A stretch of 17,179 nt of DNA, taken from positions 1-17,179 of the forward strand of contig CAMTFT010000003.1 of the NCBI GenBank assembly GCA_947071365.1, written 5' to 3'. Source of the stretch: an uncultured bacterium. Its GTDB lineage: Bacteria > Bacillota > Clostridia > Lachnospirales > Lachnospiraceae. Below, piece after piece: positions 1-8,100 of this stretch. The translations under genes were made by a program, and so were the position numbers. Within the stretch, counting starts at the first letter, position 1, and each line of letters begins with the position of its first letter. The notes beneath the pieces were generated by a model. The model made no database searches, had not been told where the DNA came from, and saw only the letters and a program-made list of their open reading frames with translations.

Positions 1-45
1 GATGTAGCTCCGTCTCGTGGGCTCGGAGATGTGTATAAGAGACAG
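1..45. other. Illumina Nextera adapter and index remnant (not genomic)
   Basis: Positions 12-45 match the Nextera read-2 adapter exactly, and 27-45 is the 19-base Tn5 mosaic end used in tagmentation. Positions 1-3 (GAT) fit the end of the P7 oligo, and 4-11 (GTAGCTCC) sit where the 8-base i7 index belongs; from memory this equals Nextera XT index N718. The true genomic sequence therefore begins near position 46. Positions 46-150 hold no recognisable gene. Confidence 0.97.
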
Positions 46-154
46 CCTATATTATCTGAATTTGTAGTTCCTGTCAATTCCGGCACAATGCAAATCTTCA
101 ATATATTCAACCGTTATCGCCGCGCCGGATCTCCTCCATCAGCAACTGCTTGAC

Positions 155-198
155 ACAAAAAGCCCCCTGTCCATGATATTCTCACCGTACAGGGGGCT
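155..198 (-). terminator. Rho-independent terminator after the DUF362 gene
   Basis: A perfect 10-bp inverted repeat (AGCCCCCTGT at 161-170, ACAGGGGGCT at 189-198) has an 18-base loop and, read on the minus strand, is followed at once by TTTTTGTG. It lies about 28 bases beyond the stop codon of the DUF362 gene, so it closes that transcription unit. Confidence 0.92.
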
Positions 199-226
199 CA
201 CTTCATTGCATGAAATTTTCACACCA

Positions 227-1090
227 TTATACTTCGATCAGCTCATACTCCTTCGAACCGATCCCCAGCTTCACCGCCGCTTCCACCGTATGAAGCCCAT
301 TTTTCGACTCAATACGCTCTACGAGGTGGTCTCTGCCCGGGTCATCTGACGAGTAAACAAGGTCAAGACACGCCTGGTCAACTGCGACAGGATCAAGGGA
401 CACAAGAATTCCGATGTCCTTCATACACGGATCCTCAGCTACTGCGCAGCAGTCACAGTCTACGGACATATTTGCCATAACATTTACGTACACCGCATTC
501 CCTTTGAAATATTTCACGACTGAGGAAGCCGCATCTGCCATCGATTCCAGGAAGGAATCATGATCCGATGTCCAGAATGCATCAATATCCCCTACTCCGT
601 GAATGTATTTTTTGCCGTAGCTGGAAGCCACACCGATAGAAAGCTGTTTCAGCGCTCCGCCGTAGCCTCCCATGGGATGTCCCTTGAAATGTGAAAGCAC
701 CAGCATGGAATCATAGTTGCTGACATGGCTTCCCACATAGTTCTTCTTGATTTTCAATCCGTTCGGAATCTCCAGCTCCAGATCCGGCTCATCCGCATCC
801 AGGATATCCACCGGGAACAACTGTGAAAATCCGTGCTTCTCCATCGTCTCCAGATGTTTTTCCGTTGTATTTCTTGAGCCCTCATACGCCGTATTGCACT
901 CTGCCACCGTGCCTTTCACATAATCCACCATCGGCTTCCAGAATTCACCCCGGAGGAAATTCTGGTTCCCCTCTTCCCCGGAATGTACCTTGACAGCAAC
1001 CTTACCCGGCAGCGCTTTCCCGGTCATCTTGTAAAGCTCCAGCACTTTCTCCGGCGTAATCTCTCTTGAAAAATAGACCTTTGATTTCAT
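227..1090 (-). CDS. DUF362 domain-containing protein
   Basis: This 287-residue protein matches the DUF362 family, whose biochemical role is unknown and which is often found with iron-sulfur or ferredoxin modules. Visible features are an LVLSHFKGHPMGGYGGALKQ core near residues 130-150 and a cysteine cluster DCDCC plus one more Cys (about residues 212-222). That cluster is followed by the GILVSLDPVAVDQA segment typical of the family C-terminus. There is no added 2x[4Fe-4S] ferredoxin domain, so this is the short form. I chose the ATG at 1090 because GGGAGG lies nine bases upstream; an in-frame ATG at 1132 has no ribosome binding site. The gene has its own promoter (1182-1210) and its own terminator, so it is probably monocistronic. 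The family call is firm. No substrate can be named from sequence; the cysteine cluster suggests metal or Fe-S binding, which is inference. Confidence 0.9.
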   Translation of the reverse strand: MKSKVYFSREITPEKVLELYKMTGKALPGKVAVKVHSGEEGNQNFLRGEFWKPMVDYVKGTVAECNTAYEGSRNTTEKHLETMEKHGFSQLFPVDILDADEPDLELEIPNGLKIKKNYVGSHVSNYDSMLVLSHFKGHPMGGYGGALKQLSIGVASSYGKKYIHGVGDIDAFWTSDHDSFLESMADAASSVVKYFKGNAVYVNVMANMSVDCDCCAVAEDPCMKDIGILVSLDPVAVDQACLDLVYSSDDPGRDHLVERIESKNGLHTVEAAVKLGIGSKEYELIEV

Positions 1091-1181
1091 ACCGATATCC
1101 CTCCCGTTGTCATTATTCAGTAAATCATTCATAAATCATAGCCTTGTTGCAAATGCCGCATATGTTCATAAATATATTGCC

Positions 1182-1210
1182 ATTATATCGTTAAATCTGC
1201 TCAAAATCAA
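1182..1210 (-). promoter_or_regulatory. Sigma-A type promoter of the DUF362 gene
   Basis: On the minus strand, -35 TTGATT (1205-1210) and -10 TATAAT (1182-1187) are separated by 17 bases. The predicted start leaves a leader of about 85 bases before the ATG at 1090. No operator-like symmetry was seen in the leader. Confidence 0.75.
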
Positions 1211-1326
1211 TATTTCAAAAAATCCAAATACACTTTTCCGATCCTCTTTTCCAGCAGCAGCATACAGATCGCACTTCTTTTCACTAGCACCATCGCTGCA
1301 TACGGATATCACACCATCATGTCAGC

Positions 1327-1503
1327 TTTGTTTCGCACTTCGCAGAGCAGGCGAATCCGGTGAACATTTCCGCAGGGAACATAGCTCCCGACGGTACTTA
1401 GCGAGCGTATTTTGCTCGCTTATGTACCGCTTCGTGGAGCTTCTAAGCGCAAGCGGTTCCCGAAGGAAATGTTCACCGGATCCGCCGTCCGCGAACAAAA
1501 CCA
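1327..1503. repeat. Large nested inverted repeat (cruciform or extragenic palindrome)
   Basis: The outer arms 1350-1380 and 1456-1486 are complementary at 27 of 31 positions. Inside them are nested perfect arms: AGCTCC 1383-1388 with GGAGCT 1436-1441, CGGTAC 1392-1397 with GTACCG 1424-1429, and AGCGAGC 1400-1406 with GCTCGCT 1414-1420. TTTGTTTCGC and its partial complement near 1491-1500 extend the arms. The element starts two bases beyond the stop codon of the RND gene. There is no T-run after the stem on the minus strand, so it is not a standard terminator. It could be a mobile palindromic element or an mRNA 3'-end stabiliser. The rest of the 1091-1505 gap holds only the DUF362 promoter. 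Confidence 0.85.
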
Positions 1504-1505
1504 AA

Positions 1506-4500
1506 TTATACATCGAGAGATTCCGTCATATCCCTCTCCCTGTTAAAGATATCGTAAATACACGGCACAACAAACAGCGTCAGCAACGTTCCATACACAA
1601 GACCTCCCACGGTAACGATCGCCATGGGCTGCACCATATCAGCTCCCATTCCCATACCGATAGACAGCGGCAAAAGTCCAAGTATCGTGGTAAGGGCCGT
1701 CATAAGGATCGGGCGCAGTCGCGTCTTGCCTGCTTCCACGATGGCTGACTTTTTGTCCATGCCTTCCCGTCGAAGCTGGTTAATATAATCAACCAGCACG
1801 ATACCATTGTTAACGATGATACCGGACAGCATGACGAAGCCGATCATTGCAATGACGCTGACTGGGTTATCCGTCAAATACAGCCCGAACAGGCCGCCCG
1901 TGAAAGCCAGAGGGATCGTGAACATGATGATAAACGGCGAAAGCAGGGACTGGAACTGTATTACCATGATCAGGTACATGAAAATAACCGCCAGCGCCAG
2001 CATTTTTATAACCTCTCCCATGGCTTCATTGATCGTCTCGTCCTCTCCTGCCATTTCGATGCTGTATCCCTCCGGCACTTCATAATCAGCCAGAGCTTTT
2101 TCCACATCAGCAGATACAAGTCCGATGTTGTGCTCGTCATCGATCTGGGCCGTCACCGTAACGTATCTGTTCTGGGACTGACGCTGGATAGAGGAAAATC
2201 CTTCCGTATCCTGGAAATCCACCAGTTTGCCAAGGGGCACCTCCACATCCTTATTTTCTTCATCCTTTCCTGTGATCGTCAGTTTCTTGATCTTATCTCT
2301 CGTCAGTGTTTCGTCCGTATCGCTCACCACAATGACAGAATAATCCCTGGACAGCGTCGAAAGCGTAGTGGCGCTGGAAGCCTCCGCCAGCTTCGACTGC
2401 AGCATCTGGAACACCTGTGCCGTGGTAAGCTGGTAGCTCATGGCTGCATTTTTGTCAACGACGAGACGCAGCTCCAGTGTCTTTTCCTCTATTCCATCCG
2501 AAACCTCTGTTGTGCCCTCCACCGTCTTCACGATGTCCGCCACTTCTCCTGCCATGCGCTTCAGTTCATCCAGCTCACGTCCCCGTATCTGAACGGAAAT
2601 GCCGCTGCCTCCCAGCGCCGACATATCCATGGTAGAGGTCTCCACACTCACTTCGCAGTCCAGATCCTTCGTCCGATCCATGATCTCCCTGGCAAGTTGT
2701 TTATTCGTAATCGTCTTTTTTTCATCTAGGAGCACATACATGGATACGCGTTCCGTATCACCGCTTCCACTGCCCATGATGCTCATGGAACCGGAACCGT
2801 TCATTGCCCCCACATCTGTTACATCCTGAATCTCAAGAATCTGCTCTATCACTGCATCAGAGAGCTTTGCCGTCTCCTGCAACGTACTGCCCTCCGGAGC
2901 CTGAACCGTCACAGATACCTGGGTGCTATCCATCTCCGGCATAAAAGCTGTTCCTTTGGAGATAGCCAGATACCCTGAATATCCCAAAAGGGCCAGAGCC
3001 AGCAGCAGAACGAGAAACTTCACCCTCAAAGATCCTTTGAGCAGCGCCCCGTATACGTTTTGGACAAGATTCATAAAACGCGATTTCTTTTCCGTTGTTT
3101 TTCTCAGAAGTCCTGCACCCATCATGGGAACCACCGTCAGCGCCACCGCAAGGCTCGCCAGCAGTGAATATGCAATCGTCAGTCCCATATCCACAAAGAG
3201 CTGCCTCGTAATCCCCTCCGTAAACACGATGGGAAGAAATACGCAGATCGTAGTCATTGTGGAAGCGGCAATAGACCCTGCCACCTGATTTGCGCCCTGC
3301 ACAGCCGCCTTCTTTACCGGCAGTCCAAGGCTGCGCAGCCGGTATATGTTTTCAATAACAACAATCGAGTTATCGACCAGCATACCCACGCCAAGCGCGA
3401 GGCCGGACAGCGAAATAATATTCAGGCTGATATTGCTGAAATACATCAGCACCAGCGCAGTCACGATACTGATAGGGATCGAACACGCAATGACCAGCGT
3501 TGGCCGGAAGCTCTTCATAAAGATCAGGAGGATCACGATTGCCAGCACCGCACCGGAAAGGATGTTGTCCAGCACAGAATCTACTACAAGGTCAATATAA
3601 ATTCCCTGATCCATCAATTTTACAATGTGAATGTTTTCGTCCGATTCCTCAAGCTGATCAAACCGCTTCTTGATGCGGTCCGAGACCTCGCCTGTGGAAT
3701 AGCCGGACTGCTTCTGCATACTGAATACGACGCCGGGATTGCCATTCACACTGGCGTAAAGCGTATCACTGTTATCTATGATCGTCACATCCGCCACATC
3801 AGAAAGCAGGATCGGCTCCACATCTTCCATATGGAGATCCAGCAGCATCAGATCCTCAAGGCCTTCCGTATCCACCAGCTTGTTACCGATACGGACGAGA
3901 TAGTCTGTACCGTCCTCCGTCACATATCCCGCCGGCATACTGAAATTTTGCGCCGCCAGAATCCCTTTCACCATGTCTGCCGTAATGATCTCGGTCACAT
4001 CCGCCTGCTTATACGCGCTGTCCTTCTGATCCTTTATCTGCTCCAGCGCCGCATCAAGCTGTTTCTGTCCGGCGCTCAACTCCGCCTTGCCTGCTGCCAT
4101 CTCAATCGTAGCGGAGATCTTCGCACTGTTCAACTGGCCGACCGCTTCTGACACTGTGCTCTGCCCGGACGCAATTTTCGTCTTTGCTGCTTCCAGTTGT
4201 TTTTTTGCGGACTGAAGCTGCTTCCGCCCGGAGCTTATCTGTATCTTTCCCTCTTCAATGGCAGTTTTGCCTTGTTCTATTGATGCCATCTGCTCCGGCA
4301 TTGCATCAATATTCTTTTGCATCTCTGAAATGCCATCCGCCACCTGAGTCTTTCTGGTGATCAGCTCAGCCTTCACACTGTCCATGCTGGCCACCGTCGT
4401 ATAATAATCCCCGGAGGTATCTACTCCAATAGAGGCAAGAGCCGCCAGAGCGTCATTTTTTGTCTTTTCATACGCTTCTTTTTCCGCTTTTTTCGCCTGA

Positions 4501-6074
4501 AGCTGGCTCTGCAGGGATACCAGGTCTGAAGACTGTATCAATTGCTCCAGCTCATCCTTCGACACGCCGGCATCCTGAATGATCTCATCGATATCAAGGA
4601 CAAAATCATCGCTGCCGGATATCTGAGAGCCGGATGTTCCCTGACCGCTTCCCGACGGGACAGCACTTTCGTCCAGTATCTCATCCTGCACGTCTGCTTC
4701 CTCCACAGTCAGTTCTTCCTGGGATGTCCCCGTCTTCACCGGATCATTTTCCTGGAGTACTGCCGTATTATCCGTACGAATTTTCTCTGTGGACTCCACC
4801 AGGTCTGCCGCCGCATTCTCTGCCTGAACCTCTTCCGATGTCTTCGCCTGGCCTGATGTGTTCTCCGTCTGAATCCTTTCCGGTGATTTCGCCTGGCCCG
4901 CCGTATTTTCCGTCTGCGCCCCGCCCGGTGCCTCCGTCTGCGTCCCTTGCGGTGTCTCGGTCTGTGCTCCCCCCGGCGCCTCCGTCTGCGATCCTTGCGG
5001 CGCCTCCGTCTGCGCCCCGCCCTCAAGCGCTGCTATCTGCGCTTCCAGCGCCTGGATCTCTGAATCCAGTCGGCTGATCTGGGCCTCCAGCAGGGCAAGC
5101 TGGGCCGGAGCCGCCTCAAGCTGCCCAATCCCCGTCTCTATCTGTACTTTCTGTGCTGCCAGCGCTTCCTTCTGGGCCGGGAGCTGTTTCAGTGCCGCTT
5201 CTCCCGCCAGCAGCTCTTTTTCCTTTTCCAGCAGCTCACTTTCAGAGGTATCAAGGGCCTGAAGACCTGACTCCACCTCCGCAAGCTTCTGGTCGATCTG
5301 CACCTGTCCCGTGATCATCTGGGACGTACCGGAATTCAACTGGCTCTCCGCCTGAGATGTCTGGTTCACCAACTCTCCCTGGCCGCTCTCCAGCTTTTCC
5401 TTCCCTTCATCCAGCTCCTTCTGAGCATCCCTGATCTCCTGCTCGGCCTCCTCGAACTTTTTGTCGAGGGCTGCAACGATCTTCTCATTCACTGCGTCCA
5501 GCTTATCCTGCCGCAGCATCACCTGTACCTGCTCCTCGATCGTGCCGCTGGTGCTGACAGAAGCCACGCCTTCGATCCCCTCCAACTCCGGCAGGACTTC
5601 ATTTTCCACGAGAGTCGTCAGCTCACTCTGCGTCATATCCCCTGCTTCCATAGCCGCTACCATGACGGGGAGCATATCGGGATTCAGTTTCATAATAATG
5701 GGACTGCCAATGGAATCATCCCAGTAGCCTTCTATCTGATCCAGACTTTCCCTCATTTCAATCGTCACCGCGTCCATGTTCGCATTCTGGGAAAACTGCA
5801 AAATCACAGTGGAAACATTCTCGCTGGAAACGGAATTGATCTCCTCGATATTGCTGATGGTAGCCATTGACTGCTCCACTGGTCGTGTGACGATGGACTC
5901 CACCTCCTCGGGGCTGGCCCCGGGATATACCGTATACACGACTGCGTACGGCAGCGTCATATCCGGCAGCAGATCCGTCTGCATACTTGTAAAGGACACA
6001 TAGCCCAGGATGAGAACTAAAACGATCCCCACAACGACTGTATAGGGGCGCTTGACACTGTAACGTGGTAACAT
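1506..6074 (-). CDS. RND-superfamily efflux transporter (AcrB/HAE-like) with a giant coiled-coil insertion
   Basis: The product is 1522 residues, against about 1050 for AcrB. Membrane segment 1 is near residues 10-30 and is followed by the porter motif PDMTLPYAVVYTVYPGASPEEVE. TM2-TM6 start near 835. The TM4 motif GMLVDNSIVVIENIYR has Asp901 at the AcrB Asp407 position and Asn902 where AcrB has Asp408. A second half with the same layout ends in VNNGIVLVDYINQLRR and LRPILMTALTTILGLLPL. The first porter domain holds an insertion at about residues 200-680: a Gln/Glu/Lys/Ala-rich coiled coil, a Thr/Glu/Pro/Gln repeat linker (about 350-410), an acidic stretch, and a second coiled coil. The ATG at 6074 has GGGAGG six bases upstream; a TTG at 6092 is less likely. 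No adaptor or outer-membrane gene is nearby, which fits a monoderm host. The substrate is unknown; proton-driven export of lipids, detergents or drugs is inferred from the family. Confidence 0.95.
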   Translation of the reverse strand: MLPRYSVKRPYTVVVGIVLVLILGYVSFTSMQTDLLPDMTLPYAVVYTVYPGASPEEVESIVTRPVEQSMATISNIEEINSVSSENVSTVILQFSQNANMDAVTIEMRESLDQIEGYWDDSIGSPIIMKLNPDMLPVMVAAMEAGDMTQSELTTLVENEVLPELEGIEGVASVSTSGTIEEQVQVMLRQDKLDAVNEKIVAALDKKFEEAEQEIRDAQKELDEGKEKLESGQGELVNQTSQAESQLNSGTSQMITGQVQIDQKLAEVESGLQALDTSESELLEKEKELLAGEAALKQLPAQKEALAAQKVQIETGIGQLEAAPAQLALLEAQISRLDSEIQALEAQIAALEGGAQTEAPQGSQTEAPGGAQTETPQGTQTEAPGGAQTENTAGQAKSPERIQTENTSGQAKTSEEVQAENAAADLVESTEKIRTDNTAVLQENDPVKTGTSQEELTVEEADVQDEILDESAVPSGSGQGTSGSQISGSDDFVLDIDEIIQDAGVSKDELEQLIQSSDLVSLQSQLQAKKAEKEAYEKTKNDALAALASIGVDTSGDYYTTVASMDSVKAELITRKTQVADGISEMQKNIDAMPEQMASIEQGKTAIEEGKIQISSGRKQLQSAKKQLEAAKTKIASGQSTVSEAVGQLNSAKISATIEMAAGKAELSAGQKQLDAALEQIKDQKDSAYKQADVTEIITADMVKGILAAQNFSMPAGYVTEDGTDYLVRIGNKLVDTEGLEDLMLLDLHMEDVEPILLSDVADVTIIDNSDTLYASVNGNPGVVFSMQKQSGYSTGEVSDRIKKRFDQLEESDENIHIVKLMDQGIYIDLVVDSVLDNILSGAVLAIVILLIFMKSFRPTLVIACSIPISIVTALVLMYFSNISLNIISLSGLALGVGMLVDNSIVVIENIYRLRSLGLPVKKAAVQGANQVAGSIAASTMTTICVFLPIVFTEGITRQLFVDMGLTIAYSLLASLAVALTVVPMMGAGLLRKTTEKKSRFMNLVQNVYGALLKGSLRVKFLVLLLALALLGYSGYLAISKGTAFMPEMDSTQVSVTVQAPEGSTLQETAKLSDAVIEQILEIQDVTDVGAMNGSGSMSIMGSGSGDTERVSMYVLLDEKKTITNKQLAREIMDRTKDLDCEVSVETSTMDMSALGGSGISVQIRGRELDELKRMAGEVADIVKTVEGTTEVSDGIEEKTLELRLVVDKNAAMSYQLTTAQVFQMLQSKLAEASSATTLSTLSRDYSVIVVSDTDETLTRDKIKKLTITGKDEENKDVEVPLGKLVDFQDTEGFSSIQRQSQNRYVTVTAQIDDEHNIGLVSADVEKALADYEVPEGYSIEMAGEDETINEAMGEVIKMLALAVIFMYLIMVIQFQSLLSPFIIMFTIPLAFTGGLFGLYLTDNPVSVIAMIGFVMLSGIIVNNGIVLVDYINQLRREGMDKKSAIVEAGKTRLRPILMTALTTILGLLPLSIGMGMGADMVQPMAIVTVGGLVYGTLLTLFVVPCIYDIFNRERDMTESLDV
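4913..5018. repeat. 24-bp in-frame tandem repeat in the RND linker
   Basis: The pentamer TCTG(C/T) recurs at 4913, 4937, 4961, 4985 and 5009, exactly 24 bases apart, giving about four units. Each encodes eight residues of the form QTEAPxGx. Further left the pattern decays into 13-15-residue repeats built on QTEN (about 4780-4912). The repeats keep the reading frame, so copy number can vary without breaking the transporter. Confidence 0.85.
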
Positions 6075-6105
6075 GAGAATCCTCCCGCTCAATTATTATT
6101 CTCTT

Positions 6106-6133
6106 ATAATAAACTTCTCACATTCAAAGTCAA
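6106..6133 (-). promoter_or_regulatory. Promoter of the RND exporter gene
   Basis: On the minus strand, -35 TTGACT (6128-6133) and -10 TATTAT (6106-6111) have a 16-base spacer; TTATAA nearby is an alternative -10. No clear terminator was found between the upstream MATE gene and this promoter, so some read-through is possible. Confidence 0.65.
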
Positions 6134-6199
6134 GAACCTCAAAACAATTTATAAATATTTCACAATCTGCTGATATTTTTTGAACACAGCCTCATAACA

Positions 6200-7561
6200 C
6201 TACGCTCTGTAAATACTACATTTTTTCAGATGCGCCCTGTAAGTAACCGTAAACAGCACCGCCGCCAGAATCGCCGCCAGATAATCCGTCACCGGCTGGC
6301 TCGCGGCAAGCATCCTCGGTGAATCAAACACATTCCGAAACAGAAACAGAATCGGCAGATAGATAACCCCCTGTCTGCTGACGGACAGGATCAGAGAAGG
6401 CACCGCCGCTCCCGTCGCCTGTATCGCATTCATGAACACGAACAGGATTCCCATCACCGGGCCGGAATAAATATAAGTCCGGGCAAACATAATGCCGTAA
6501 TCATACGCATCTGGGTTGTCGAGGAAAGCTTTCACAAGACCTCCCGCTCCAAAATAGCAGATAGCCGTCATAACCATGCTGAGGCCGAACGCCAACGCCA
6601 GCGAAAACTTCAGCACATCCACATACCGTTTCCTGTTTCCTGCTCCGTAGCAGTATCCCAGAAGCGGCTGGATTCCACTTCCGAGCCCGACAAGAAGCAT
6701 GACCACGATCATATTCACCTTCATGGCAACACCGAGACCAGCCACCGCCATATCCCCATAATTTACCATCATATTATTAATGATGATATTTGACGTGCTG
6801 AGCAGAATGCTGTTCAGGGATGCCGGAACACCGATTGCCATTACGCCCTTCGCGATGCCGTTCCCCGCCCGGTAATCCTTCGGATTGACAGACAGCATGG
6901 ACTTTCTGGAAACAAGGTGTCTGATATAAAAGCCTGCCGAAAAGATATTTCCAAGAACCGTGGCGATAGCCGCACCTGCAACGTTCCAGCCAAAGCCAAG
7001 GATCATCAACGGATCCAGGACAATGTTCATCAGATTGCCGATGATCATTCCCATCATGGCCGTTTTGGCGTTTCCCTCTGCACGGATGATGTTGCTGAAG
7101 GAATTGCTGACGATCAAAAAGGGAATTCCTGCTGCTACGATATTCAGATACTGCGCAGCATATTCCATCGTCTCACTGCTGGCTCCGATGGCACGGCAGA
7201 TGGGCTGTACGAAGATCCATATGCATACCATCGCGATAATTCCAATCGTGAAGCCGCTCCAGAAGCAGAACGACGAGGTTTTCTTCGCGCTCTCCTCCTT
7301 TCCTTCTCCCAGCATCCTCGATATCAGAGACGTTCCTCCGATGCCGAACAGCATTCCCACCGCCATAAACAGCAGGAACACCGGCGTAGCCACCGAGACG
7401 GCCGCCACCATATACGCATCCTTTGTCTGGCCGATAAAAAAGGTATCCGCCAGATTATATACCAGTACCATGATCATACTCACAATAGAGGGAATGACAT
7501 TGCTGATAACAGCCTTCGGTACGGCAGCATTTTCAAAAATATCTGTTGTCTTATCTCTCAT
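6200..7561 (-). CDS. MATE-family multidrug efflux transporter (MepA-like)
   Basis: A 453-residue polytopic membrane protein with about 12 hydrophobic segments and the two-fold MATE repeat. The first half begins with the NLADTFFIGQTKDAYMVAAV segment and contains NIVLDPLMILGFGWNVAGAAIATV (about residues 178-200), a clear MATE signature; the second half has LGSGIQPLLGYCYGAGNRKR. Such pumps export cationic drugs, dyes or metabolites using sodium or proton gradients. The start codon lies three bases after the stop of the MarR gene, and its ribosome binding site GGAGGAG (7568-7574) is inside the last MarR codons, so the two are translationally coupled. The order regulator-then-pump is the same as in the mepRA operon of Staphylococcus aureus. 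That analogy supports a MarR-repressed drug pump, but substrate and true orthology are not shown by the sequence. Confidence 0.95.
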   Translation of the reverse strand: MRDKTTDIFENAAVPKAVISNVIPSIVSMIMVLVYNLADTFFIGQTKDAYMVAAVSVATPVFLLFMAVGMLFGIGGTSLISRMLGEGKEESAKKTSSFCFWSGFTIGIIAMVCIWIFVQPICRAIGASSETMEYAAQYLNIVAAGIPFLIVSNSFSNIIRAEGNAKTAMMGMIIGNLMNIVLDPLMILGFGWNVAGAAIATVLGNIFSAGFYIRHLVSRKSMLSVNPKDYRAGNGIAKGVMAIGVPASLNSILLSTSNIIINNMMVNYGDMAVAGLGVAMKVNMIVVMLLVGLGSGIQPLLGYCYGAGNRKRYVDVLKFSLALAFGLSMVMTAICYFGAGGLVKAFLDNPDAYDYGIMFARTYIYSGPVMGILFVFMNAIQATGAAVPSLILSVSRQGVIYLPILFLFRNVFDSPRMLAASQPVTDYLAAILAAVLFTVTYRAHLKKCSIYRA

Positions 7562-7564
7562 CTT

Positions 7565-8005
7565 TTACTCCTCCTTCGTCAAAATTCCTCTGACAATATT
7601 TCCATAGATCCTGCGCAGACAATCATCCAGCATCCGCCGCTCTTCCTGCGTGATCCCGTCAAACATTACACCTTCCACCCATTCCATGCCCTTTTTTTCG
7701 TCCTTAACGATTGCCCTGCCCTTTTCTGTCAGGAAAATGGGCTTCCGTTTTTCACCCTCAGCCGGCTCCTCCCGGTAAATCAGCTCCTTTTGCCCCAGAA
7801 CATTCAGAACGTGGATTACACTCGTATGCTTCACGCCAAAAAAGTCCGCGAGCCCTGACAGCGTATTATCCCGCGTTTCGTGGGATGCCAGATAAATCAG
7901 CGTATCCATCTGCGGAGCCGTCAGAGCGTACTTCTTAAGGGCTCTGTTTCGTCCCCGCTCCAACGCGACATTTATCTTTTTTATATAAAGTCCTGTTTCA
8001 TTCAT
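7565..8005 (-). CDS. MarR-family transcriptional regulator (MepR-like position)
   Basis: This is a 146-residue protein with the MarR winged helix-turn-helix. Residues about 28-60 (LTAPQMDTLIYLASHE, then LSGLADFFGVKHTSVIHVLNVL) form the DNA-recognition helices. The following basic hairpin REEPAEGEKRKPIFLTEKG is the wing. Such proteins bind as dimers to palindromes and release DNA on binding a small aromatic ligand. The ATG at 8005 has a perfect AAGGAGG eight bases upstream; an in-frame start at 8047 would overlap the promoter. The gene leads an operon with the MATE pump. A perfect palindrome at 8022-8037 overlaps its own -10 element, so negative autoregulation is the simple reading. The family is certain; the ligand is unknown. 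Confidence 0.94.
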   Translation of the reverse strand: MNETGLYIKKINVALERGRNRALKKYALTAPQMDTLIYLASHETRDNTLSGLADFFGVKHTSVIHVLNVLGQKELIYREEPAEGEKRKPIFLTEKGRAIVKDEKKGMEWVEGVMFDGITQEERRMLDDCLRRIYGNIVRGILTKEE

Positions 8006-8021
8006 CACTGTCACCTCCTTT

Positions 8022-8037
8022 ATGTAGCAAGCTACAT
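8022..8037. promoter_or_regulatory. Probable MarR operator palindrome
   Basis: ATGTAGC and GCTACAT form perfect 7-bp arms around a two-base centre (16 bp in all). The palindrome overlaps the 3' end of the -10 element (8036-8041) and covers the predicted transcription start. Size, symmetry and place fit a MarR dimer site that would block the marR-MATE promoter. Confidence 0.75.
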
Positions 8038-8064
8038 CGTATAGCAAAATTCAGGGAATGTCAA
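8036..8064 (-). promoter_or_regulatory. Promoter of the marR-MATE operon
   Basis: On the minus strand, a perfect -35 TTGACA (8059-8064) is 17 bases from -10 TACGAT (8036-8041). The -35 lies inside the hairpin at 8050-8093 that follows the symporter gene, so one short stretch serves both the end of one unit and the start of the next. Confidence 0.85.
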
Positions 8065-8093
8065 GTATCTCTTAAGAGATGACATTCCCTGAA
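8050..8093. terminator. Hairpin after the AGCS symporter gene, likely bidirectional terminator
   Basis: TTCAGGGAATGTCA (8050-8063) and TGACATTCCCTGAA (8080-8093) are perfect 14-bp arms, with the palindrome ATCTCTTAAGAGAT nested inside. On the minus strand, the direction of all genes here, the tail is only TTTT; on the plus strand it is TTTTTT. Termination of the symporter transcript seven bases after its stop codon is the likely role. Confidence 0.75.
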
Positions 8094-8100
8094 CACTTTT

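Noticed and set aside
27..45. Tn5 mosaic end as evidence of a natural transposon
   Set aside because: It is embedded in a complete Nextera adapter with index, so it is a library artefact.
1322..1513. 63-residue reading frame on the minus strand in the inverted repeat
   Set aside because: It is made entirely of palindromic repeat sequence and resembles no protein.
1107..1748. 213-residue plus-strand reading frame over the gap and RND 3' end
   Set aside because: Low-complexity translation antisense to the RND gene, without ribosome binding site or family match.
4634..5077. Pro/Ser-rich and Arg-rich open frames over the RND repeat linker
   Set aside because: These are shadows of the 24-bp repeats and the GC-rich linker; the RND frame is continuous and coherent.
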